This document shows positions 1-5,899 of a stretch of 14,523 bases of DNA, piece after piece. The translations under genes and the position numbers were made by a program. How positions within the stretch are numbered: the stretch's first letter is position 1; every line of letters begins with the position of its first letter. Origin of the DNA: CAZDYP01 sp964509505 (GTDB lineage Bacteria; Chloroflexota; Anaerolineae; JACRMK01); contig CAZDYP010000146.1 in the NCBI GenBank assembly GCA_964509505.1, forward strand, positions 1 through 14,523. The letters are read 5' to 3'. A model generated the notes under the pieces. It did not search any database. It saw only the letters and a list, made by a program, of their open reading frames with translations, and was not told the DNA's origin.

Positions 1-128
1 AACGGACGGCAGCCGTGGTTGTCAGTTTGTCCGTTTGGGTGTCCGTTGTCGCCGCGCTCTAGACCTGTATTATTTTTTGAACGTTCATCAAAACCCTGCG
101 GGTCTGCATGGGCAAGTGCGGTTCGTGG

Positions 129-134
129 TATAAT
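129..134 (+). promoter_or_regulatory. Extended -10 promoter of the hotdog gene
   Basis: A perfect TATAAT hexamer is preceded by TG and one base (TGG-TATAAT), which is the extended -10 form. No good -35 hexamer lies at the usual distance, which extended -10 promoters tolerate. Transcription would start near 141. This argues against translation from the ATG at 146 and favours the ATG at 194. A 10-bp palindrome, TGAACGTTCA, lies upstream at 78-87 and could be an operator, but nothing else supports that. Confidence 0.6.
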
Positions 135-183
135 CGCACCGAGCTGTGCATGGCAAATTGCCAATGTGCCCAACCTTACTTGA

Positions 184-187
184 GGAG
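184..187 (+). promoter_or_regulatory. Ribosome binding site that decides the start at 194
   Basis: GGAG sits six bases before the ATG at 194. The in-frame ATG at 188 is too close to it, and the ATG at 146 has no comparable site. I therefore start the gene at 194. Confidence 0.65.
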
Positions 188-193
188 ATGAAT

Positions 194-1072
194 ATGACGA
201 ACACGAATGAATTGCTGGTGCGCAATGGCGTTCTCATCGGTCCATTGCGCCAATCGGTCAATAGCGCAAGCCAAGTCAAGGGCAGCATCCATGACGATGC
301 GACCGCCTCGAAACTCGGTTTCCGCGGTGGCACGGTGGCAGGCATCATTCACATGGAGCTGTTCCCGCCGTTGCTACTCAGAGCATTTGGGCAACGCTGG
401 TTCGAGCGCGGCACGCTTTCGATGTATTTCGTGAATGCGACGACGGATCGTGAATCGGTGCGCGCGTATCTCAAGCAGCCGCATAATGGCGCAGATACGC
501 AAGTTGAGGCGTGGGTCGAGCGCGAGAATGGCGCGACGATGCGCGTGGCGGAAGGCACCGCGTCGGTGGGTGATTGTGTTGAACCCACCGCGTTACAACA
601 ACGTCTGGCGCGCAAACCTGAAGCGAGCGAGCTGCGAATGTTCAAGACGCTGAAGGCGGGCGATGAGTTGCCTGAAGTCAAGGTGCGCCTGGCAGCCGCA
701 GAGCAAGCGCGTCGGCTTGACGTCATTACCGAGAAGTTAGATTGGTACGTGAACGAGTCGCCGTGGGGCAAACCGATCGCGACGCCGACGACGATGAATC
801 AGCTGTTGTACGCGAAGAGCGTTGAGGTGTTGCGTCCATTGACGGGCGGCGCGGTAGGCTTGTTCGGCGCGATTGAATTGCGGAACATCAACGGCCCCGT
901 CTTGGTGGATGAACCGTATCGCGTGAAGGGCAAAGTGCTGGCGGTGGGCGATAGTCCCAAGACCGAGTATCTGTGGTTCGAGACGACGATGCGTGATGCC
1001 AACGATAAGAACGTAGCGGGGTTGGTGATGTTGCTGCGGTTTATGAAGGCGTCGTCATCCTTGTATCAATAG
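194..1072 (+). CDS. MaoC/hotdog-fold-like protein (possible acyl-CoA hydratase or thioesterase relative)
   Basis: A 292-residue protein when started at 194. Near the N terminus (residues 32-50) it carries I-H-D-D-x-T-A-x-x-L-G-F-R-G-G-T-V-A-G. This resembles the hydratase signature of MaoC-like hotdog proteins (H/D pair, then A...GF.G....G). A long central helix-like stretch follows, and a second half ends in beta-rich sequence, so the length fits a double-hotdog arrangement. No signal peptide or membrane segment is seen, so it should be cytosolic. It has its own promoter and is followed by a terminator, so it is probably transcribed apart from the catabolic cluster downstream, although acyl-CoA chemistry would fit that theme. 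The coding call is firm. The fold is a family-level guess and the substrate is unknown. Confidence 0.72.
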   Translation: MTNTNELLVRNGVLIGPLRQSVNSASQVKGSIHDDATASKLGFRGGTVAGIIHMELFPPLLLRAFGQRWFERGTLSMYFVNATTDRESVRAYLKQPHNGADTQVEAWVERENGATMRVAEGTASVGDCVEPTALQQRLARKPEASELRMFKTLKAGDELPEVKVRLAAAEQARRLDVITEKLDWYVNESPWGKPIATPTTMNQLLYAKSVEVLRPLTGGAVGLFGAIELRNINGPVLVDEPYRVKGKVLAVGDSPKTEYLWFETTMRDANDKNVAGLVMLLRFMKASSSLYQ

Positions 1073-1098
1073 ACGTTTGAGCTTCTGCACTCCGCTCA

Positions 1099-1116
1099 GC
1101 ATGACGCTGCGTCATG
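1099..1116. repeat. Small perfect hairpin after the hotdog gene
   Basis: GCATGACG and CGTCATGC form an 8-bp stem around a CTG loop, 27 bases after the stop codon. No T-run follows, so it is not a classical terminator. The surrounding wording (CTCCGCTCAGCATGACG) resembles an intergenic repeat I associate with several Chloroflexota genomes. It could protect the 3' end of the mRNA. Confidence 0.4.
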
Positions 1117-1214
1117 CGCGGCATAAAGATTCTGCCGCTATGCTCCCCACAGCCCGCTACGCCAAGTAACCATACCACTTCAGGCGCACGGCGGGTATAG
1201 TTGTTCCCCAGGCA

Positions 1215-1266
1215 CAGACCTGACAGGTTCGCTGCCGCGAAAAGCTGTCAGGTCTGCGTTTTTTTT
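1215..1266 (+). terminator. Intrinsic terminator between the hotdog gene and the regulator
   Basis: Two perfect 12-base arms, CAGACCTGACAG (1215-1226) and CTGTCAGGTCTG (1245-1256), are separated by an 18-base loop. The second arm is followed by CG and then eight T residues (1259-1266). The loop is long, but the stem and U-tract are strong. It would end transcripts of the hotdog gene and insulate the promoter at 1296. Confidence 0.8.
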
Positions 1267-1295
1267 CAAGTCGCGCAGAAGCACACCGCAGCGCA

Positions 1296-1324
1296 TTGAC
1301 AAATCCACCCGTCTTCAATATACT
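1296..1324 (+). promoter_or_regulatory. Sigma-70-type promoter of the regulator and catabolic cluster
   Basis: A perfect -35 hexamer TTGACA (1296-1301) is separated by exactly 17 bases from a -10 TATACT (1319-1324, five of six matches to consensus). Transcription would start near 1331, leaving a leader of about 250 bases before the regulator. It lies 30 bases after a terminator and just before two palindromes, which is the layout of a regulated promoter. Confidence 0.75.
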
Positions 1325-1332
1325 GCAGCTAA

Positions 1333-1355
1333 ATTCATTATCTAACATAGTGAAT
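1333..1355. promoter_or_regulatory. Operator-like palindrome 1 at the start of the leader
   Basis: ATTCATTAT (1333-1341) and ATAGTGAAT (1347-1355) form an inverted repeat with eight of nine pairs matching around a five-base centre. It begins at the predicted transcription start, where a bound protein would block the promoter. The XRE-cupin regulator encoded downstream is the natural candidate (autoregulation), by inference only. Confidence 0.45.
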
Positions 1356-1367
1356 AATTACTCAGTA

Positions 1368-1388
1368 TAGTTTGGCAACGTCAAACTA
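1368..1388. promoter_or_regulatory. Operator-like palindrome 2 in the leader
   Basis: TAGTTTG (1368-1374) and CAAACTA (1382-1388) are perfect 7-base arms around a seven-base centre. It lies about 40 bases downstream of the predicted start of transcription. A dimeric helix-turn-helix protein could bind it. Its sequence differs from that of palindrome 1, so the two may serve different factors. Confidence 0.45.
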
Positions 1389-1580
1389 GATCAGTTTCCG
1401 ATTGGATATACAATTGAATTGTTCGCTCATGCCAAGAAAATGCGCGTCGGTGCGGAGAGCGCGGGCGGCGTTAGAGAACGCCACTTCCTCATTATGTTCC
1501 GTGGCGCACGATTTCTGAACATGAGCGGAATGGTTCACCTTTCAAGGCATACTTGCGGCAAAGGAGTGTCATAGCAGATC
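1389..1580 (+). other. Long untranslated leader with no convincing gene
   Basis: With the two palindromes and the terminator, this completes the 508-base non-coding stretch 1073-1580. One forward frame stays open from 1371 to the TAG at 1572-1574, but it has no start codon with a ribosome binding site. The only inner ATG (1440) would give 44 residues that I do not recognise. I see no riboswitch fold that I can name. An AAGGAG at 1561-1566 is the likely ribosome binding site for the regulator, with a rather long spacing of 14 bases to the GTG at 1581. Confidence 0.4.
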
Positions 1581-2252
1581 GTGATGGCAGATAGAGCATC
1601 CTTGCAAGCGCTAGGACGCAGCGTGCAGAAACTGCGCGAAGCCAAAGGGCTCACGCTCGAAGAGCTGTCGCGGCAGTCGGGCGTCAGCAGTGGCTTTCTG
1701 AGCCAAACCGAGCGCGGCCTTGGCAATCCATCGTTTGGCACGCTCATGAAAATCGCCACCGCCTTGCAGGTGTCTCCTGCGGCGTTGTTCGACAGCGCGC
1801 AAGCCCCCTCGTCTTTCATGCTTAAAAAGAAAGATCGTCAGCGGTTCAAACTACCGGGCGCGCTTGTCGAACGACTGACGCCCGCACTGGCCGGCATCAA
1901 CTTCGACATGAGTTGGCTCGAAATCGAATCGGGTTCGAAAGGACGTCCCATCAGTCATGCGGGCGCCGAGGCGGGTGTCATCCTCAAAGGCACGCTCCAC
2001 GCGCACATCGGCGGACAAACCTACATGCTAGAGCCGGGCGATTCCATCGCATTCCCCAGCACATTACCTCATTGGTTTCATAATCAAGGCGACACCCCTG
2101 TCGTGAAAATTTGGGTGCATGTGATGGATAGCAGCTCGGAGCTGGCTGAGAACGAATCGGCTGCGGCACATGTGAGGCGTCGCGCGCCGCGCGAAAGGAA
2201 ACGCAGTGAGCGCACTCGAGCGTCTAAAAAGTCACTATCAAAATCGCGTTGA
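1581..2252 (+). CDS. XRE-family helix-turn-helix regulator with C-terminal cupin domain
   Basis: A 223-residue transcription factor. Residues 11-70 form a typical HTH_3 domain (LREAKGLTLEELS, then SGFLSQTERG, then a conserved IATAL helix). Residues 108-180 form a cupin_2 barrel with H126, E130, a GxLxxxIGG turn, EPGDSIAFPS and PHWFHN. These are positions that bind metal or a small ligand in cupins. Such proteins usually sense a pathway metabolite and repress or activate adjacent catabolic or transport genes. Translation starts at GTG 1581 or ATG 1584; an in-frame stop at 1572-1574 rules out anything earlier. The last 25 residues are strikingly basic (RRRAPRERKR onwards), and residues 209-223 lie in the 47-nt overlap with the next gene. 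It probably controls the promoter at 1296 and the cluster that follows. Confidence 0.9.
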   Translation: MMADRASLQALGRSVQKLREAKGLTLEELSRQSGVSSGFLSQTERGLGNPSFGTLMKIATALQVSPAALFDSAQAPSSFMLKKKDRQRFKLPGALVERLTPALAGINFDMSWLEIESGSKGRPISHAGAEAGVILKGTLHAHIGGQTYMLEPGDSIAFPSTLPHWFHNQGDTPVVKIWVHVMDSSSELAENESAAAHVRRRAPRERKRSERTRASKKSLSKSR

Positions 2253-3348
2253 GGCTGCGCGCAGCTGGCAGGCGCGCGGCGGGAAAGTGGTAGGCTATTG
2301 CGGTATTGACGTGCCAGAAGAGCTGCTCTTGGCGGCGGGCGTTTTCCCGTTGCGCCTCACCGGCGAGCCGCTCGGCAGCACAGCGCTCGCCGATCAGTAC
2401 GTGGCGCCGACGTTTCATCCACAAGTGCGTTCAATCTTCAATCGCTTGTTGGATGGGACGTATGTTTTCCTCGACCATGTCATCCTCACGAACTCAACGG
2501 AAACCATCTTGCGCCTCTTCTACTGCTTGCGGGAAATCAAGCGTCTCGAATCGTATCCCGCACTGCCCCACCTCGCTTACTTCGAGTTGTTGCACACTCC
2601 CTATCGCACGAGCGCCAGGTACAACCGTGACCGCGTGCGGGATTTCAAAAAACAGCTAGAACGCTGGACGGGCAACCCGATTGATGCTGAGGCATTGCGT
2701 GCAGCCATAGCTGTGTGCAATGAAAACAGGCGTTTATTGCAAGCCGTCGCGCAAGCCAGACTCGAACCGACCCCGCGCTTCTCCGGCGTGGCCGCCTTGC
2801 AAATCATCGGAACAGCAATGTGCTTGCATAAGCCAGAGCATAACCACTGGTTGCGGCAAGTGTTGGACGAACCCGCCACCCAATCGAACGGTGTTGGACC
2901 GCGCCTATTTGTCGAAGGGAGTTCGTTGGATCATACGCAGTTCTATGAGCTGGTCGAAGCGTGCGGCGCAACCATCGTCGCCGAAGATAGCGATTGGGGC
3001 AATCGCTATGGCGAGACGTTAGTGGCTGAAACCGGCGACCCACTCGACGCCATCGCCGAACGCTATCACTACAAACCGCCAAGCCCGACGAAAGCGACGA
3101 TTGAAGCGCGCGTAACCTATGCTGTACAGAAGGCGGTCGAGGCGAAAGTGGATGGCGCGCTTTTCTTTGTGTTGCGCGGAGAGAATCCTCCCGCCTGGGA
3201 TTATCCTGAGCAGCGTCAGGCGTTGGAAGCACGCGGTATCCCCACGCTTTACTTAGACCAACAACCTTATGCGCTGACGGAGGCGGACGCGTTGCGCGCG
3301 CGTGTTAAGGCATTTGTGCAATCGCTGGCTCGCGCAAAGGGATTATAA
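2206..3348 (+). CDS. 2-hydroxyacyl-CoA dehydratase / benzoyl-CoA reductase-like subunit lacking most cluster cysteines
   Basis: A 380-residue protein of the HgdB/BcrB/BcrC (HGD-D) family, whose members remove water from 2-hydroxyacyl-CoAs or reduce aromatic acyl-CoAs using a [4Fe-4S] cluster and ATP-driven electron injection. The family opening is clear: VGYCGIDVPEELLLAAGVFP (residues 29-48), then HPQVRSIFNRLLDGTYVFLD (71-90), and near the end VDGALFF (315-321) and GIPTLYLD (344-351). C32 is kept. The cysteine usually seen before the VRS motif is F/H70-71, the one in the usual CDxxR motif is N-S-T (96-98), and the C-terminal one is replaced by RGENPP (324-329). The GTG start at 2206 has AAAGGAA five bases upstream and overlaps the regulator by 47 nt. 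It probably pairs with the gene at 3532. Family call firm; catalytic competence doubtful. Confidence 0.85.
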   Translation: MSALERLKSHYQNRVEAARSWQARGGKVVGYCGIDVPEELLLAAGVFPLRLTGEPLGSTALADQYVAPTFHPQVRSIFNRLLDGTYVFLDHVILTNSTETILRLFYCLREIKRLESYPALPHLAYFELLHTPYRTSARYNRDRVRDFKKQLERWTGNPIDAEALRAAIAVCNENRRLLQAVAQARLEPTPRFSGVAALQIIGTAMCLHKPEHNHWLRQVLDEPATQSNGVGPRLFVEGSSLDHTQFYELVEACGATIVAEDSDWGNRYGETLVAETGDPLDAIAERYHYKPPSPTKATIEARVTYAVQKAVEAKVDGALFFVLRGENPPAWDYPEQRQALEARGIPTLYLDQQPYALTEADALRARVKAFVQSLARAKGL

Positions 3349-3363
3349 GTTTCCAGCTCTCTC

Positions 3364-3519
3364 TAAGAGGTTGTTTTAAAAGCCCATGCGAATTGAATTC
3401 GCGGCTACGCATAACCAAGTCCGCCTACGCGGACTACGGAAAATCGGCGTAGGCTGATTTCGCCATGGATTGCAGCGATTTCCAATCGCCCAATTATACC
3501 TTTTTAAAACAACCTCTAA
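3364..3519. mobile_element. MITE-like element (150 bp) with TAA target duplication
   Basis: Perfect 15-base terminal inverted repeats GAGGTTGTTTTAAAA (3367-3381) and TTTTAAAACAACCTC (3502-3516) bound a 150-bp segment without coding capacity. TAA occurs directly outside each end (3364-3366 and 3517-3519), fitting a 3-bp target duplication of TNA type as made by some IS5-family transposases. The inside is packed with palindromes: GCGAATT-G-AATTCGC (3388-3402), AGTCCGC-CTAC-GCGGACT (3418-3435), GCCTACGC/GCGTAGGC (3423-3430/3447-3454) and GCGATT-TCC-AATCGC (3475-3489). It encodes no transposase, so it must be mobilised in trans. The family assignment is an inference from repeat ends and target size. 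Confidence 0.75.
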
Positions 3520-3522
3520 GGA
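3517..3522 (+). promoter_or_regulatory. Ribosome binding site abutting the MITE
   Basis: TAAGGA lies nine bases before the ATG at 3532. Its first three bases are the right-hand TAA target duplication of the MITE, so the insertion duplicated part of the ribosome binding site and left the downstream copy functional. Confidence 0.55.
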
Positions 3523-3531
3523 CATTATGCC

Positions 3532-4839
3532 ATGACCGATACCCAATCATCCCCCACACCCCCCGCCGACTTTCGTGGACGCGGCGCTGTCAAACAGCTG
3601 CAATCAGCGATCGAGGCGGCGGCATACCAGAAGCAATGGTTCCAACGCATGCGAGAGCGTGTGGCGCAAGGCGAGCCGTGCGCGCTTGTCAGTGCGGACG
3701 CGCCGCAAGAAATCTTCCGCACGATGGATATTCCCTACGTCGTGAATCAGTGGTGGTCGGCAGTCATCTCGTCACGACACAAAGCGCCCTACTATTTGGA
3801 GCTGCTGAGTCGGCGCGGCTATCGTAGCGACTTGTGCGCGTATTGCTCGCTGCCGTTTGCTGCCTCACTCGACGCTCACCCAGCACAGGCGCCATGGGGC
3901 GGTCTGCCTAAAATTTCGCTCGTCGTCACCGAGACGATGTGCGATAGTCAACTGAAAGTGTATGGGTTGTGGGCGAAAGAGTATGGTATCCCGCTTTACT
4001 CATTTGAACGCACCGTGTTGGCTGAACCCACAGCGCTCGATTGGTGGAACCGCTGTCGCCACGATTGGGAAACCTTGTATGGCACGCATCGGCTGGATTT
4101 GTTAGTAGATGAACTCAAGGCATTCATTCGCTTCTTGGAAGTTACGACGGGCAAGGTGTTTAGCGAGACGAAATTCGAGCGCGTGATGGCGCTGGTCAAC
4201 GAGCAAGAAGAGTACAGCGCCAAAGCCCGCGACCTCATCGCGCACACGAGCCCCGCGCCAATATCTATCGTGGATTCGATCCCTAGCGTGATGATTCCAC
4301 AATGGCAGCGCGGTACGGAATGGGGCGTCAGCGCGGCGCAGCGGTTTTACGAAGAGGTCAAAACAAAGGTCGCACGCGGCGAAGCGGCTTGCCCCAACGA
4401 AAAGATTAGGCTCATGTGGATTGGCGTCGGCTTATGGTTCAACACCAGTTTCTATCAATACTTTCAAGAGCAATACGGCGCGGTGTTCGTCTGGTCATTC
4501 TATCTTGGTCTCGCGGCGGATGGCTATGCGCGCTACGGCGACGACCCGCTACGCACACTCGCCGCGCGCTACGTGAGCCTCACAGAAGGCTTGAACGTGC
4601 CGCCGTATAGCACGGCCTGGTACGTGGATCAAGCGCGCAAGCATCAGATCAAGGCGGCAGTGCTGCTCGCGCCCAGCACAGGCTGTGGCGGACGCGACAC
4701 CTATTTCACGCGGAAGGCGCTGGAAGACGCGGGCATCCCCGTGTTCGTGCTCGGTGCCGACAACGTGGATTCGCGCGCGTGGGATGACGAGCTGCTGAAG
4801 CGACAGTTCGCGGCATTCATCGAAACGCGCGTACGGTGA
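3532..4839 (+). CDS. 2-hydroxyacyl-CoA dehydratase / benzoyl-CoA reductase-like subunit with cluster cysteines intact
   Basis: A 435-residue second member of the HgdB/BcrB-like family. Recognisable parts are SADAPQEIFRTMDIPYVVNQ (residues 54-73), DLCAYCSLPFA (100-110; C102 and C105), LVVTETMCDSQLKVYGLW (130-147; C137), YGIPLYSFERT (151-161) and LLAPSTGCGGRD (378-389; C385), followed by GIPVFVLGAD and D413/R415. These Cys positions match where the family ligates a [4Fe-4S] cluster, so this subunit can plausibly carry the active cluster that its partner at 2206 lacks. Family members work as heterodimers with a separate ATPase activator, which is not in this window. The ancestral spacing to the upstream gene was about 30 nt before the MITE entered. 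The next gene starts three bases after this stop, so co-transcription with the permeases is likely. Whether it is a dehydratase or a reductase cannot be decided here. Confidence 0.88.
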   Translation: MTDTQSSPTPPADFRGRGAVKQLQSAIEAAAYQKQWFQRMRERVAQGEPCALVSADAPQEIFRTMDIPYVVNQWWSAVISSRHKAPYYLELLSRRGYRSDLCAYCSLPFAASLDAHPAQAPWGGLPKISLVVTETMCDSQLKVYGLWAKEYGIPLYSFERTVLAEPTALDWWNRCRHDWETLYGTHRLDLLVDELKAFIRFLEVTTGKVFSETKFERVMALVNEQEEYSAKARDLIAHTSPAPISIVDSIPSVMIPQWQRGTEWGVSAAQRFYEEVKTKVARGEAACPNEKIRLMWIGVGLWFNTSFYQYFQEQYGAVFVWSFYLGLAADGYARYGDDPLRTLAARYVSLTEGLNVPPYSTAWYVDQARKHQIKAAVLLAPSTGCGGRDTYFTRKALEDAGIPVFVLGADNVDSRAWDDELLKRQFAAFIETRVR

Positions 4840-4842
4840 ACT

Positions 4843-5793
4843 ATGGGCGCATTTATCATCCGCAGATTGCTGCAAATGCTGGTCGTCCTTTTTATCGTGA
4901 GCCTCATCGCCTTCTCACTCTTGCACATCATTCCCGGTGACCCCGTGCTGACGATGCTGGGCAACGAAGCGTCACTCGCTCAGATCGAGAACACACGCCG
5001 CGAACTCGGTTTGGATCAACCTCCGCCGCTGCAATATGTGCGCTGGTTCGGCAACCTACTGCAAGGTGACTTCGGCAAATCTATCGCCTATCGTGGCGAA
5101 CCTGTCGCCAGCTTGATTGCCACACGCTTGCCTGTTACCTTTCATCTCGGTCTCGTCGCGTTCACCTTGAGCGCACTGCTTGGCATCCCCGCAGGCATCC
5201 TCAGCGCGGTGCGACGCGGCAGCTGGCTCGACACCTTGCTCACGCTTGTGTCCAACCTCGGTATGGCTATTCCGATTTTTTGGCTGGGCATTCTGGGCAT
5301 CTACGTATTCGCGTTGCAACTCGCGTGGTTGCCCGTGCAAGGTTATACCTCGCCATTGGAAAATTTCTGGCTCAATACCCGCCAGCTCATCATGCCCGCG
5401 TTGTGCCTCGCCGTCACGCCCCTTGCGGCGCTGACCCGCTTGACGCGCTCCAGTATGTTGGAAGTCATGCGCCAAGATTACATTCGCACGGCACATGCCA
5501 AGGGGTTGCGCGAGCGCGTCGTGCTCGCGCGCCACGCGCTCAAGAATGCCATCATTCCCATCGTCACCTTGTCGGGTTTGCAACTGCGTAACCTCGTCGG
5601 CGGCTCGGTGCTGGTGGAGCAAGTCTTCAACATCCCCGGTATGGGGCGGCTGATGGTTAGCAGCGTCTTCAATAAAGACTTCGTTGTCGTGCAAGGCGGC
5701 GTCATTATGCTTGCGCTCGTCGTCATGCTCTCGAATCTCATCGTGGACATTTCGTATGGTTATCTTGACCCACGCATTCGACATCAAGGCTAA
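4843..5793 (+). CDS. ABC transporter permease, DppB/OppB type
   Basis: A 316-residue inner-membrane subunit of a peptide/nickel/opine-type importer. The N terminus (MGAFIIRRLLQMLVVLFIVS) is the classic DppB start with a first membrane helix to about residue 30, followed by IIPGDP. Five further hydrophobic segments lie at about 98-122, 132-160, 183-200, 235-255 and 283-303. The EAA loop that contacts the ATPase is at about 206-240 (YIRTAHAKGLRERVVLARHALKNA). The family C-terminal signature YGYLDPRIR closes the protein. The start is three bases after the stop of the dehydratase-like gene, suggesting translational coupling. It should act with the permease at 5900 and the binding protein at 9875. 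Substrate is not predictable from the permease alone. Confidence 0.94.
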   Translation: MGAFIIRRLLQMLVVLFIVSLIAFSLLHIIPGDPVLTMLGNEASLAQIENTRRELGLDQPPPLQYVRWFGNLLQGDFGKSIAYRGEPVASLIATRLPVTFHLGLVAFTLSALLGIPAGILSAVRRGSWLDTLLTLVSNLGMAIPIFWLGILGIYVFALQLAWLPVQGYTSPLENFWLNTRQLIMPALCLAVTPLAALTRLTRSSMLEVMRQDYIRTAHAKGLRERVVLARHALKNAIIPIVTLSGLQLRNLVGGSVLVEQVFNIPGMGRLMVSSVFNKDFVVVQGGVIMLALVVMLSNLIVDISYGYLDPRIRHQG

Positions 5794-5844
5794 ATGCGCC
5801 TGCTTCTATAAAGCCCTGAACATGAACTTGGCGCATCAACAATT

Positions 5845-5873
5845 TTTACATGAGCGAATACACCTATCATACT
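5845..5873 (+). promoter_or_regulatory. Possible internal promoter before the second permease gene
   Basis: TTTACA (5845-5850, five of six to the -35 consensus) lies 17 bases before CATACT (5868-5873, four of six to -10), with an overlapping TATCAT at 5865. It falls in the 106-base gap between the two permease genes, which in Dpp-type operons are usually nearly contiguous. Weak evidence. Confidence 0.3.
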
Positions 5874-5899
5874 TGGGGTGATTATAGGGGGCGACGCGC

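Noticed and set aside
1157..1348. A 63-residue open frame on the - strand.
   Set aside because: It runs through the terminator and the promoter, has no ribosome binding site, and shows no recognisable motif.
1440..1574. A 44-residue forward open frame starting at an inner ATG in the leader.
   Set aside because: No Shine-Dalgarno sequence and no recognisable product; kept only as a weak finding about the leader.
3364..3519. The inverted repeats at 3366-3517 read as a simple terminator of the first dehydratase-like gene.
   Set aside because: The arms are 120 bases apart, a target duplication flanks them and several separate hairpins lie inside, which fits an inserted element better.
3465..3827. 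A 120-residue forward open frame running out of the MITE into the second dehydratase-like gene.
   Set aside because: It is in another frame from the supported gene and starts inside the element without a ribosome binding site; it contains no transposase motif.
5056..5787. A 243-residue - strand open frame opposite the first permease gene.
   Set aside because: It lies opposite a clear DppB-type gene, has no family motifs and is rich in His/Gln/Asp as expected of an antisense shadow.
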